Shown one piece after another: positions 48,848 to 60,340 of a DNA stretch of 64,000 nucleotides. The notes below the pieces were generated by a model. The model did not search any database. It worked only from the letters and a program-made list of their open reading frames with translations, and was not told the DNA's origin. Each line of letters begins with the position of its first letter. The stretch's first letter is position 1. Origin of the DNA: Odobenus rosmarus divergens (Eukaryota; Chordata; Mammalia; Carnivora; Odobenidae); NCBI RefSeq assembly GCF_000321225.1, contig NW_004450398.1, forward strand, positions 1,012,675-1,076,674. The letters are read 5' to 3'. A program made the translations under genes and the position numbers.

Positions 48848-49047
48848 GGGGCACCTGGGTGGCTCAGTCAGTTAAGCATCTGCCTTCAGCTCAGGTCATG
48901 ATCCCAGGGTCTGGGATCGAGCCCCACGTTGGGCTCCCTGCTCTGCGTGAAGCCTGCTTCTCCCTTTCCCACTCCGCCTGCTTGTGTTCCCTCTCTCGCT
49001 GTATCTCTCTCTGTCAAATAAATAAAATCTTTTAAAAAAATAAAAAT
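48848..49047 (+). mobile_element. CAN-SINE, full length
   Basis: Head ggggcacctgggtggctcag and complete body and tail. Target duplications aaagtttataattca (48833-48847) and aaagtttataatca (49048-49061) differ by one lost base. It sits at the edge of the L1 3' sequence. Confidence 0.95.
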
Positions 49048-49078
49048 AAAGTTTATAATCAGAACTTGGTAGATTTTT

Positions 49079-49109
49079 TTTTAATAAAGATAAGCCACCC
49101 AGGCGCCCC
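49079..49109 (-). mobile_element. CAN-SINE remnant of only about 31 bp
   Basis: A T-run with ttaataaagataa is joined straight to gccacccaggcgcccc, the reversed SINE head. The two sides are the duplications agaacttggtagattttt (49061-49078) and agaacttggcagattttt (49110-49127), so both SINE ends are present but the body is gone. Confidence 0.82.
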
Positions 49110-49334
49110 AGAACTTGGCAGATTTTTAAAGAATGAATAAATGCACAATAATCTGAGATACTGGATGGCTTTTGAAGACTCCAGTCTATTTAAATCTAAA
49201 AACAAAACATCTCTGCTGATTCCACAGAACAGGTGCCAATTATCTTGGTGGAGGTGGGTGGAGATGAGGAAAACAAAAGCAGCCAAGGAGGATAAAGTGC
49301 CACTCACTGCCCATCCGTGGCCTGGTTCCTCCTC

Positions 49335-49445
49335 CACCTCTGGCCTTGCACCCCTGCCACTCTCCACCTCACTCGCCCTGCTCCAGCCTCGCTGATCTCC
49401 TCGACGCTCCTCCAACATGCCAAGCATGCTCCACGTGAGCGCCTG
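49335..49445 (+). repeat. L2 LINE fragment
   Basis: Contains tgccactctccacctcactc, ctgctccagcctcgctgat and ccaacatgccaagcatgctc, a well-known L2 section. Confidence 0.65.
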
Positions 49446-49724
49446 CCCAGCCATGAACAGCACCACACCAGGAGAGCACTGAAGGAACCGAACACAGGGC
49501 ATCTGTTACAAAGACTCTGGCCAAGCTACAAAGCCCAACAGGACACAGTGAGGCCACCCAAAGATTACTAATGTCAGAAAGCCAACCCATCCCTGAAGCC
49601 AGAGGAACAGGAGGAAGAGGTAATGTTAAGAGTGTAAGAACTAGCTGAAAGGGGATTTAATAGCCGAGTTAATTTCAGTTGCAGAGAAATAAAGGCAATT
49701 CCATCTCTTCTCAAAAAAAAAAAG

Positions 49725-49830
49725 TATCACTGTAAAACGGTACAGTCACTGTTGACAATAGTTCCGTGGTTCCTCAAAAAGGTAAACACAGAATTAGCAT
49801 ACTATCCAGCAATTCCACTCCTACATACAG
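49725..49830 (+). repeat. L1 ORF2-end fragment
   Basis: Contains acggtacagtcactgttgac, gttcctcaaaaaggtaaaca and ccagcaattccactcctaca, the usual L1 segment. Confidence 0.7.
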
Positions 49831-50428
49831 ACTCACCAGGCAACAGCCAGCCTGTGGCAGGGGCACCAAGGAGAATAGTGAAACAAGAAGACCGCGGCCT
49901 GACCTGCAGTCTATGTGGAACGTCCACGGACCACAGAGAAAGCACAGCACTGCTAGACATGCCCCCTGGAGCTGGGAGGAAATGCTCCAGCCTCCCTCCT
50001 CCTCCCACCTTCCTCTGGCCAAGCAGGAGGACAGTGGGCAAGGGAGCCTGGGAAACAGTCTGCAGGCAAGGGCAGAGAATAAATGTGAGAGCAGAGGCAA
50101 GTGACTCTAAGCTTTTCCACTTGCTGAACAGCACAGGATTCCTTCCCCAGGTAACAGTATGGCTACTTCCCTCCTTCCCCAAGGTCTCTATTCAAAAGTC
50201 CCATAAAGACGGTCTCTGACCACTCTATGCAGAAGAGTGAACCCCCACCCCACTGCTCATCGAAATCTCTCTTCTTCCTGAACCCCCAGACGCTTCCCAG
50301 CCTGCCCTGCAGCAGCCAGGTGACTCACAGTCTCCACCAACCCAGGTGCCTTTAGCAGGCCTGCCTCGCTCATTTCTGTCATCTGCCTGGCCCTGAAGTT
50401 GGGCACTGAGCTCTAACAACTCAGCGTA

Positions 50429-50580
50429 GCACACTTGGCATTCACCGGTGGTCTACAAGAGCATGCACACAAGTAGGAGCGGGAGAGGGAGAAGCAGGCT
50501 TCCCACTGAGCAGGGAGCCCGATGCGGGGCTCGATCCCAGGACCTGGGCACACTTGGCATTCACCGGTGGTCTACAAGAG
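50429..50580. repeat. 33-bp perfect direct repeat flanking a SINE piece
   Basis: The segment 50429-50461 (starts gcacacttggcattcacc) is repeated without change at 50548-50580. Between them lies the SINE piece 50462-50547. Confidence 0.93.
50462..50547 (-). mobile_element. CAN-SINE internal fragment, both ends missing
   Basis: Reversed SINE middle: gcgggagagggagaagcagg, cttcccactgagcaggg, agcccgatgcggggctcgat. The A-tail side and the head side are absent, unlike a normal insertion. Confidence 0.88.
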
Positions 50581-51614
50581 TCTACAGCACCTCCTTTATT
50601 ATAAAGTGGGAACCTTCTCTAGTGCCAAACAAAGGACTTCAGAAGCTTGTGTCTTGTTTCCTTTTAGGGATGTACCCCATCCTCTGCTGAAGAGTCATTT
50701 TCAGGCTGACAGGAACAAAGCAAAGGACCCATGAATCCAACAGGCCAGATAATTATGGACTAAAAACTGACAACTCTGAGGCCAAAATTACTAGTTTTAA
50801 TTTACTAGACCTTAGGATCAAACACCTTTAAAACAGCCAGAAGTCATCCTTGGCCAAGAGGCAACAGTCTGGCTATATGAGATCCTAAAATGCTGGGACA
50901 GTTTGCTGCCCCTTAGTAAGTAGCCACTGGTCCAAGCCCTCGGCCACCCCAGCTGTCAAGGACCCTCCCCAGAACCCTGCGGACATCCCCATAATCTAGG
51001 AACTCACAGATTAACACCTAGCCCATGGGGGAGAGCACTCTGGCTCTGACCCTCTCCCTAAGGCCAGCAGTTCCCAACCAGCTGTTAAACCTTCTTATCA
51101 CCACCCCTGGATAGAACTCAGTCTTTTCTTTGAATCTTTCACCGACATCCTTCCAAGGTCTCTAGTACCAGAACTAGCTGATTTGCAAGTTCATGAATAC
51201 GACAGAGAAACACAAAAGAGGGAACTGAAAGCCATACAAGGATGGGAGGGTAGGGGAGTGGACTTCCCCTCTCAAGCAAAAGGATGGGCCCAGGCTTCTC
51301 CTGGCACATGAAGCTTCCTCCAAAAATACTTTTCTACAGAAATGAAATTGTTACCCAAAGTGACCCAATGAAGCAAAATATAAATTCTGCTTTGAGTTAA
51401 ATGCAATCAACCGTTTTCAAAAATCCCCAATGAGGATCAAGGAAGTCAGTTTCTCTAATTTTACAGTTGGGTGTATATTAATACCACCTGCTTTCAGCTG
51501 ACTGTAAAGAAGACGAACAGACAGCAGAGGGTGGGGTCTGGCTTCCTGGGACAAGGAGCAGCATGTCCTCAAGTCTGGGTCCTGGAGTCATTATTCTGAA
51601 TGTCCTTTTTGGTG
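50581..51614. other. Intron sequence, nothing recognised
   Basis: No exon or named repeat. Confidence 0.5.
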
Positions 51615-51845
51615 GCCAGGCACCTTGCAATACACTGGAGCTACAAGGAAGAGCGAGAATAAACCCAGTCCTTGACGATGACCCCATCAAGAGAGACAGT
51701 CAAGAAAAGCAGGAAGTGCCATAAATTCGTTTGATGAGAGAAGGACTCAGGACTAGTGAGGGGTGGGGGGTAGGGGGGTAGAAAGGAGACACCTAGGGAA
51801 GGAACACAGGCCAGCTGCACTGGGTGAGGAGCTCATGAAATCTGA
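51615..51845 (-). repeat. L2-like fragment, minus strand
   Basis: Contains ccaggcaccttgcaatacac and ataaacccagtccttgacga, then a G-rich part; a weak L2 match. Confidence 0.45.
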
Positions 51846-51859
51846 AATTTCAAGAGAGA

Positions 51860-52545
51860 AGAGATCAAAACCACAATGAGATACCACTTCACATCTGAAT
51901 GGCTAGTATCAAAAAATAAATATATGATAACAACAAGTGTTGGCAAGGATGTGGAGAACTTGGAACCCTCGTGCGCTACTGGTGGGGACGTACAATGGTG
52001 CAGCCGCTACAGAAAGTGAAACATAGAATTACCATCTGATCCAGCAATTCCACTTCTAGGTACTTATCCAAAAGAACTGAAAGCAGGGATTCGATATTTC
52101 TATGCCTGTGTTCATGGCAGATTATAGCAGTCAATAAATGGATGCAACCCAGGTGTCCATCCACAGATGAGGAAATAAACAAAGTGGTGTGTGGGTGTGT
52201 GTACACACAATGAAATACCATTCAGTCCTAAAAAGGAAAAAAAAATTCTGATGTACTACAAATGCGTGAAGCTTGAAGATATTATGGCAAAGGAAATAAG
52301 CCTTAGGTATGTGGAGTATAAGTAAGCCTGACTTATGTGAAGTACTTAAGACAAACCATAGAGGCTGAAAGAATGGTCCAGGTGCCAGGAGCTGAGGGGA
52401 GGGAGAATGAGGAGGCAGTGTTTAATGCAGATGGACTTTCAACACAGGGAGATGGATGGTGGGGATGGTTGTCCAATGTGTACCCTTAAAGTGGTTAAAA
52501 TGGTCATTTTTACGTTATGTATACTTTGCCACAATTTTAAAGAGA
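51860..52545 (+). repeat. Old L1, end of ORF2 and 3' UTR
   Basis: Contains acaatgagataccacttcac, tgttggcaaggatgtggaga, gatccagcaattccacttct, aacccaggtgtccatccaca, then a 3' UTR ending acgttatgtatactttgcca. Reading frame is broken in many places. Confidence 0.85.
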
Positions 52546-52789
52546 GAAGAAAAGTTTGAGTAGTTAGTGTCTGAACGAGGGTTGGGGAGGAAGGAGGACA
52601 GCGGAAGGGCAAGAACAAAGAACACTTCCAGACTTGACAGCTTCAGGACTGTAGAAACCAGGCACGCTGTTCAACATTTAGGATTTAACCACCTAAACTG
52701 CTCCCTGAGCAATGAAAAGACAGGGGTACTAAAGACCTTCTCCCCCAGCGTGTCCAGCATTAATTAACACTTTAGTTGCTGACTTATGA

Positions 52790-53480
52790 AGAGGTCCCAG
52801 GGGTTCCCCAGGCAGGGGGTGTGGCAGGAAGGGAACTCAGAGGACCCGGGTCATGACTTACTTATCAACTAGACATAAGTATTGCAATGTCTTACCTGCC
52901 AGCTGCCTGTTAGCCCTGGGTGTGGGGTAGGGTTTAGAGGAAGAGCAGAGACAGACAAAGCTGGTAGGGGACAGACCATGGAAGCCGTGTCAAGGAGTGT
53001 GTCTCCTGTCTCAACTCCAAAGAGAACCATGACAGAGCTTTAAAGAGGGGGCAGGGAACAGGCTGGTCACTGAAGAACCCCCACCCCCAGACTGGCAGGA
53101 TGTGCAGAGTGGATTGGGGAGGATGGAGATGGAAGGCAGAAGGACAAAACAGGGCAGAGGGGAAAGACAAGGAGGCTGCGAGGAAGCCCGAGGGCTGTCC
53201 AGGAAAGCCGGATGAAGGGCGGAGCCATTCACTAAGCAAGGATCACAGGAGCAAAAAGGGCTAGAGAGGAGGATTCAGTCTTGGAACGTGTGACGAGCCT
53301 GCGGTACATCCAGATAGAGACACATAAGAGGAAGGGCCCCAGGGAGTGATGTGGGCTGCAGGTAGAACTTCAAGTAATCAACACATGGAGAGCAATTTCA
53401 CCTAGGAATTCAGACCGTAGGTGTATGTATAGAAGCAAGAGGCAACAGAAGAGTCTGAAGATGAATGATAGTTAATATCT
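52790..53480 (-). repeat. Possible L2 region, minus strand
   Basis: G/A-rich sequence with gacgagcctgcggtacatcc, agatagagacac and accatggaagccgtgtcaag, resembling the part of L2 upstream of the tip. Uncertain. Confidence 0.35.
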
Positions 53481-53794
53481 GAGGGTGTAGAAATGATACA
53501 TAAGAAGGATGAACAAAGAAACAGCAAGTATGCCAGGAGGTTGTGGCCACCAGAAGAGGGGGAAACAGTGTTTCAACGTCAGAGGGTCCTTGGTGCCAAG
53601 GGCTGCTGAACAGACAAGGAAGACAGACTTAAATTTTACAGGACAGACAGCTCAATTAACAGCAGGTGTGTCTCTGGTATGTTCTGAACCAAGCCTATGA
53701 CCTTGTAATGGACTGCCAACACATCACCTCATGATGATCCATTAGTCATTAACAAGAACATCAAGTCACCAGGTTTGGTCATGAAATGGCACTG

Positions 53795-54315
53795 CTATGG
53801 TCTGAACGTGTCCCTCCAAAATTCCTATCTTAAAATCCTAACCCCTGAAGATGATAGTATTAGGAGGTGGGGCCTTTCAGAGGACCCTTAGGTCATGAAG
53901 GTGGAATCTTCGTGGAACTGGATTACATCCTTATGAAAGTGGCTCCAGAGGGATCCCTTGCTCCTTCTACCATGTGAGGACACAGTGAGAAGGCACTGGC
54001 TATGAAACAGGACAAGGGTCCTCACTCAACCACATTGGTGCCTTGATCTTGGACTTTCCCAGCCTCCAGAAACGTGATAAACTGCTGCTGGTTTTTGTTG
54101 TTGTTGTTGTTGTTGTTTTTACTTTTCATATTTCCATGTTTTTATTTTTTTTTTATGCTTATGTTGTTAAACACCATACATTACATCATTAGTTTTTGAT
54201 GTAGTGTTCCAGGATTCATTATTTGCATATAACACCCAGTGCTCCATGCAGAACGTGCTGTTTATGAGCTCCTGAAGTCTGTGGTATTTTGTTACGGCAG
54301 CCCAAACAAAGGCGC
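53795..54315 (+). mobile_element. MLT1A-like LTR, interrupted by an L1
   Basis: Very clear MLT1 order: tggtctgaacgtgtccctcc, ttaggaggtggggcctttca, catgtgaggacacagtgaga, ttgatcttggactttcccag, and after the L1 the end gtggtattttgttacggcag. The L1 tip at about 54090-54258 splits its last part. Confidence 0.85.
54090..54258 (-). mobile_element. Young carnivore L1 3' tip with extra tail
   Basis: Reversed L1 end: catacattacatcattagtt, ttgatgtagtgttccaggat and cataacacccagtgctcc. The T-rich side shows one T-run (54141-54156), then about 20 other bases, then a (GTT)n run (54096-54117). The two tails around a short unrelated piece look like a 3' transduction. Confidence 0.75.
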
Positions 54316-54599
54316 TAACTCCTCTCTCTAGCAGAACAAAAATAATTCGTTTTTCCACACTGCATTCTGTATTGACTGCTTTGGGCATCCAACATCGGTA
54401 AAACCCTCCAATTCCAAGCCAAGCCTACACAGCTCTCAGTCACTTTTAATTCATTTTTAGTAAATTTAAAAATCAATCTTGGCTCTTTTCCTCCAAACTT
54501 AATCACTTCCTTTGTAGCACTCTGCAGTGATCCCGGTATAAGGTACCTCGGGAATCATGCAATACAATACTGTGCCAATTGAAATCATGAAATATGAGT

Positions 54600-54770
54600 A
54601 TATTTTTATTGAAGTACTGATATATTTCCAGATGCTATGCCAGGAGCTGGAAAGTCAAGAGGAAGTAAAACAGACATAATGCCCTGCAGTCCCAAAGCTT
54701 ATCATCCAGTGAGGTATGCAGACAACAGACAAGTGAATATGGTGTGATAAGGTAAAGTGGAATCCCCTGT
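54600..54770 (-). repeat. L2 LINE fragment, minus strand
   Basis: Contains ccagatgctatgccaggagc, ccctgcagtcccaaagctta and tgcagacaacagacaagtg. Confidence 0.6.
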
Positions 54771-54787
54771 CCTTTGTTCTCGAAAAC

Positions 54788-54968
54788 AGGGATTAGCAAA
54801 CTTCTCTAAAGGGCCAAATATTAGATACTTCAGACTTTACAAGATAAATGGTCTCAGTCACAACTGCCTAAAAGCCGCCACGCATAGTAAGTAGGTGAAC
54901 CCGTGTGGCTGTGTTCCAATAAAACTTTATTTATAAAAATAGGGACACAGTTTGCTGACCTCTGCTCT
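54788..54968 (+). repeat. hAT-type DNA transposon, near full length
   Basis: Contains ggattagcaaacttctctaa, agggccaaatattagatact, tggctgtgttccaataaaac, tttatttataaaaataggg and tttgctgacctctgc; both inverted ends are visible. Confidence 0.75.
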
Positions 54969-55114
54969 AAGTGCTCATAACTTAAAATACTTGCTGATTC
55001 ACTTACTCATGAATTCAAACTGAGGGGAGGCGGGGGGGGACAGGTCTTTCAGAGAGCCCTCTTCCTGGAAACAACATGCCATCATGAATAAAAAAGTTGG
55101 AGCCTCCGAGTCAC

Positions 55115-55545
55115 AACCATGCAGACCTAAATCAAAACCCTGGCTCTTTGTGGCGCCTGGGTGGCTCAGTCGTTAAGCGTCTGCCTTCGGCTCAGGTCAT
55201 GATCCCAGGGTCCTGGGGTCGAGCCCCGCGTCGGGCTCCCTGCTCCGCGGGAGGCCTGCTTCTCCCTCCCCCACTCGTCCTACTCGTGTGCATGCTCTTG
55301 CTATCTCTCTCTCTATCAAATAAATAAATAAAATCTTTAAAAATAAAAAAAACCCGGCTCTGCCACAATTATTAGGTCTGGAGCATTAAGAAAATGATTT
55401 CATTTCTTTGAGCTTTATTTTCTTCATCTGTAAAACGAGGACACCCTCATTCACTACGCACAGTCATTTCAGAGATAAAATGGAACAATGAACAGAGGGT
55501 CTAACCAATCCCCTGGCTCACGGGAGCTGCTCAGTGTAAGTCATC
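55115..55545 (+). repeat. MIR, split by a SINE
   Basis: Left part aaatcaaaaccctggctc, right part ctctgccacaattattaggt, tttcttcatctgtaaaacga and ggagctgctcagtgtaagtc; the SINE 55148-55347 sits between. Confidence 0.7.
55148..55347 (+). mobile_element. CAN-SINE, full length, inside MIR
   Basis: Head tggcgcctgggtggctcagt, core and long aaataaataaataaaatctt tail. Target duplications aaaaccctggctct (55134-55147) and aaaacccggctct (about 55348-55360). Confidence 0.95.
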
Positions 55546-57364
55546 AGCAAACAAGGAAGCCAGGCCTACGGTAAACCAGATTATCAAAAAGGAGCGGAAA
55601 ACATGCAGGCGTCGTCTCCGAGATTAACAGGCTAGTCGTGACTTTCCTCTCATTTCTGAACCACAGGCCTTGACTTCTATTAAAGTTGTCTTGCTTTTCT
55701 CTATTGTGTAAGTTAGGTTGTTTCTGGAGGACTGTAAACAGATATCCAACTCAAGATGGCTTCCAACATTAGGAAATTTACTGTCCCAAACAACATTCAG
55801 TCCAGAGATAGGGCAGCTCTAGACGTGGTTAATTCAGAAGCTCGGTGACACTACCGAGGTACTTTCCATCTCTCTGAGCTGCCATCCTTGGTGTACTGGC
55901 TTTTGTCCTCAGACTTGTCCCCCTTCATAGTCACAGGATCATTGCCACAGCTCCAAACGTTTCAACAACACCCCAACACCATAAAATAAGTCTTCTCTTA
56001 TGTCTCCATTCAAATAGCAAGACATTTTCTCAGAAGGCCCTCTGCGGACGTCTTCCTTCCCTTCGGTCAGAATTTCATCTACTGTCTATTCTGAAAACAG
56101 CTACTGGAAGGCTGATAATTATTATGGCTGGCCTGATCTGCTCTAGACTCACTCCCCCTGGAGCTAGCCTCAGGCCTGAAGCTCCTGGTGACCCACCATT
56201 TGAACAAAATCAATTCTATCAGCAAGAAAGAAGGGACAGAGCTACTGGGTAAGGAATAACGAACTCCTGCTGTAATGATTCACACAAACTTGCGTAACTA
56301 GAAGAGAAAGTTACACAAACTGCAGGACCAGATTCTGGAAATACAGACTCCCACCTCTCACCGCCACCAAATCGATCACGTGCATAGATAAATCCAGCCA
56401 CTCGTCCAAGGAAGAGGAAACAGCTCCCCTGGACACGGCCAACTCTCGCCTTTGGGGCTTGAATCCCAAAGGAGACACACTGGATAACCTCATCCCAAGC
56501 CTCTCTTGAGTCCTGCATACCCCACCTGTTGGCACCATCTATTCAAGGGGATCTCAGGTGGGGATGGACACCCACACCCGCCAACAGTGCTTGACAGGAC
56601 AAACCTGAGCTGGCGGCCTGTTTGTAATCACGTCCATGCTACCAACATTTCATAACTCAGGGATGTTTGGGTCAAAACTCCCCAAGTCAAAAAACACATA
56701 AACTAACCAACCAACAAACAAAACCTGACTTCTAAGCCAAAAACAAAGACAGAACAAAACAAAACAAAAAAAAACAGACAAACAAGCCAACCTGGGAATG
56801 GGGGACAAAACAAAAAAAACAGACAAACAAGCCAACCTGGGAATGGGGGATGGATGCAGGCACTGGCTAAAAACCTCACAGAAGTGGAAGAAATCTGCCT
56901 GCAAGCTCCCTCTCCCAAGCTACAGTTTATCACAGAAGGAACACCGGGCACCTGATTTATAGACAAGCCATGCGCAGGCGGCAACGCAGCAAGAGGAAAA
57001 GGTGGGCACTGGGCGCCTTCAAGGGGCCATGCTCAGCTTTGGAGGATGAATCCAGATCAAACCACCTCTCTCACAAAAAACAACCGAAAAAGCTAGGCAG
57101 TTATTAAAACAAAACCGAGGACTTGGGAGCATTACAAAGGCAAGGAACAAAGAACCGAGACCCCCGAGAGAAGGCAAGTCCACAGACAGAAGCCCTATAT
57201 TCAGAGCCTTACTTGGCCCTTAGGGCTTCTTCCAGCTACAGAGTTCCTCTGAGGAGAAGTTAAGCAGGGCTTTCAGAATTCCCATAAAGTCTGAAAGGGA
57301 AAAAGTTCAGGCTCAGAACCAGTGGAGGAGGATGGAAACTGGTCAACAGGTCAGGGATCCAGGA
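55546..57364. other. Intron sequence; only a tandem duplication recognised
   Basis: No exon or named repeat apart from the 45-bp duplication at 56760-56850. Confidence 0.5.
56760..56850. repeat. 45/46-bp tandem duplication, two copies
   Basis: The unit begins caaaacaaaa, passes through cagacaaacaagccaacc and ends tgggaatggggga. Copies are 56760-56805 and 56806-56850 and differ only by one A in the A-run. Confidence 0.95.
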
Positions 57365-57800
57365 TGCACTGGATTGAACAGCGTCCCCGAAAATTCATGT
57401 CCCTCTGAAACCACAGAATGTGACTTTGTTTGAAAAAGCTCTTTGCAGATGTAATTAGTTAAGTTGAGGTAATACTGGAGGAGGGTGGGCCGAAATCCAG
57501 TAAGGCTGTTGTTCTCCTGAAGAGAGGACACAGAGTCAGAGGCCCAGAGGGAAGAGGCTGTGGGAAGACAGAGGCCCAGACTGGAGTGAAGCCACCATAA
57601 GCAAGGGGCACCAAGGACGGCTGACAACCACTGGAAGCTGGGAATGCATTCTCCCTCAGAGCCTCCAGAAGGAGTCAGCTCTGCCAACACCTAGATTTTG
57701 GACTCCTGGCCTCTAGAAATGTGAGAGAATAAATTTCTCCCTATTGTTTTAAGTCACCCAGGGTGTGCAAATTTGTTATGGCAGCTCTAGGAAATGAATA
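57365..57800 (+). mobile_element. MLT1-type LTR (MaLR)
   Basis: Blocks ggattgaacagcgtccccga, gctctttgcagatgtaatta, gaagagaggacacagagtca, cagagggaagaggctgtggg and agtcacccagggtgtgc with tttgttatggcagctctag are in MLT1 order. Confidence 0.85.
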
Positions 57801-58865
57801 CACGTTGGAAACGCCAAGTAACTATGTCCTAGCAAGAAGGCACAAGCAGAAATACATCAGCCTTTGCAAATGCTGAAGCCCAGGCATGACATGCTCAATC
57901 GTTGATGGGAGTAAATTGATCTTCCTCTATCCTACTTGCCTGAGCAGCAAGAGTGACTCCCCTCTGAAGAAAGATAAATCATCACAAGTTTCACCCAACT
58001 CTTCATACATAACACTCAGTAGAAACAACCAAGCACGTGCCAAAGACAAGGATGGATTCAAAATCAAGACAAAAACAAAAACAAAACAAAACAAAAACAA
58101 GGGACTTCTGGCTATAGCCAAGTAGGAAGCTAACAAATCCTCTCCCCAGAAAGCAACTATAAAACTGGACAAAAATGACAACAATTTCCACACTCTGGAA
58201 ACTGACTTCAAAGGCTTATCATCTGAGAGGTGTTTATACTTGAAAACTGCTAAATTTCAGACATGAACAACATGAATAACAACAGCGGGACAATAAATGA
58301 CAACACCACGCGTCTCAACTGTCAAGGGCAAGAGGGAGAGGAGCAGAGTGTGGAGAACCAGAGCACTGGGCCCCCCTACAGATGGCAGGGGGCGTGGGCT
58401 CCAACCACAGCAGTGAACATGGGCCCAGAGCCACAGAGCCTCAAGGTGAACCAAAGCTAAAAATCCATATTTCAACATGAAATATCATAATTTATAAATG
58501 GACGACTTTTTAAGAACATTTTTTTAAGCACACCATACAAGGGTTACCAGTTTCCAGACTTAGCCCTGCATGCACCCTAACCCCCAATGACCAACAGCAG
58601 TCCTGCCCCCGCGGACTCAGTATTATCTACTGTAGCATGAATTTCAACACTCTCGTTCTGCTCAGTCATTACTTTGATTCAGCTCTTCTGTCTTCAAAAG
58701 GTAATGCTTCCCATCTGTAAACAGAGCTACTGCAACAGCCCTGTGAATTAATTCACCATTACTTACCGTCTCCTGTCCCTTCCAATTCAGCTAATTGAGC
58801 AAGAGTGGTCTACAGAGCAGCAGCAATGGGCATCGGGCCACTGCCGGAAGAGGAGGGCGCAGAGA
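57801..58865. other. Intron sequence, nothing certain
   Basis: A piece at 58100-58215 (ggctatagccaagtaggaag, ctataaaactggacaaaaat) may be an old L1 5' fragment but I cannot confirm it. The rest is unrecognised. Confidence 0.4.
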
Positions 58866-59000
58866 AGAGCCAGGAATTTGACATCAGTCTGACCTGGGCT
58901 GGAATCCTCAGCTCTGCCGTTTACTAGCTATGGGAACTTGAACAATTTATGAACTTATTTGGGCCTCAGTGGCATCATCCAAACAATAAGCACATCATCA
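58866..59000 (+). repeat. MIR fragment
   Basis: Forward MIR: ctgacctgggctggaatcct, gctctgccgtttactagcta, gggcctcagtggcatcatcc. Confidence 0.7.
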
Positions 59001-59027
59001 TCCAGCGTGGACAGTCGCTGCCATGTT

Positions 59028-59203
59028 TAAGATTTTATTTATTTATTTGAGAGAGAGAGAGTATGAGCAGAAGAGGGGCAGAGGGAGAGGGAGCAGACTC
59101 CCCGCTGAGCAGGGAGCCTGATGTGGGGCTCGATCCCAGGACCTTGGGATCATGACCTAAGCCGAAGACGGACGCTTACCCGACTGAGCCACCCAGGCGC
59201 CCC
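59028..59203 (-). mobile_element. CAN-SINE, minus strand
   Basis: Starts taagattttatttatttatt and ends gccacccaggcgcccc; reversed B box gggctcgatcccagg. Flanks share gctgccatgtt and gctgccatatt as the target duplication (up to 59027 and from 59207). Confidence 0.94.
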
Positions 59204-59284
59204 AGCTGCTGCCATATTACCAAGCACCAGCTCCAGGAGCTCTGTACCGAGGCCTGGGCTCTGCAGGCACTTCCTCCTGGAGCC

Positions 59285-59450
59285 CCCAGCACAACACTGT
59301 GAGGCCGGTCCTGTGCGTGGCCTTATTTTACACCTGAGGAAACGGAAGCTCAGAGAGGGGATGTCCCAGAGAGCTCATGTGTGACGAGTCCCAGAGCGCG
59401 GATTTCAACCCAGTCGCCCGACTCTAGGGCCTGGTATCAAGTGCTAAGCC
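59285..59450 (-). repeat. MIR, minus strand
   Basis: Reversed MIR: ttattttacacctgaggaaa, cggaagctcagagagggg, gcggatttcaacccagtcgc. Confidence 0.65.
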
Positions 59451-59693
59451 ACAGAAAGGGCCAGGCCAGCAGCCAGCAGGACGAGGAAGCCCAGGGATGC
59501 TCATGTCCATGCAGGCCTCCTCTTTAGATTTCATTTTCTACATTCTGCCTGCCACGGTCATTTCAATGGCTTCGAGAGCAACAAAGCAGCCACCAATCCG
59601 ATCTTTCCCGACTCCCAGCAGTTGAAAACCCACATGTGCCCCTCCCCATATGAGGTTTTTCTTCAAACATTCAACAGCGGGAAAGAGATTTTA

Positions 59694-59900
59694 TTTTTTA
59701 AATTTTTTTTTTAAGATTTTATTTACTTATTTGAGAGAGAGAATGAGATAGAGAGAGAGCATGAGAGGGGAGAGGGTCAGAGGGAGAAGCAGACTCCCTG
59801 CTGAGCAGGGAGCCCGATGTGGGACTCGATCCCAGGACTCCAGGATCATGACCTGAGCCGAAGGCAGTTGCTTAACCAACTGAGCCACCCAGGCGCCCAG
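59694..59900 (-). mobile_element. CAN-SINE, minus strand, second subfamily
   Basis: Reversed form of the gactcc/gggactcgatcccaggac variant with gttgcttaaccaactgagcc. Perfect 15-bp target duplications (gggaaagagatttta) at 59679-59693 and 59902-59916. Confidence 0.95.
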
Positions 59901-60340
59901 TGGGAAAGAGATTTTAATTAGCCATGGACCATCCGGCACCAATGAATGGTTAACTGCACCGCAGGCAAGACTGACAGGGCCCTCAGCAGCCCCTCGAGAG
60001 CTAAGCTGGTCTGGCCTTTCCCGTGCTTCGTATTGGCAAGGAGGCCGCCCAGAACCTCCTCCACAGCAGAAAACAAAGCAGAGACTCTGTGTGCCGGTCA
60101 GTCTCTTTTCGGGATGCGGGTGCAGAAATCAAGCTAAGAGCCAGTGAAGGGGCAAGAATGGGAACTCAGGCGGTACCTCACAAACGTGCTAGTGCTCCTC
60201 GGATTACCAGGCCCAAGTGACAAAAAGACAAGAATTCTAGTCCAGATGGGAACAGAAAGAGCCATTCTGCATGGCCAAGGCTCAGAGTCCAAGTGAGGAT
60301 GAGAGGGAAGAAATGGTTACAAGTTTAAAGTGTGCTGGGG

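Noticed and set aside
51860..52545. Active L1 reverse transcriptase
   Set aside because: Only the end of ORF2 is present and it has many breaks.
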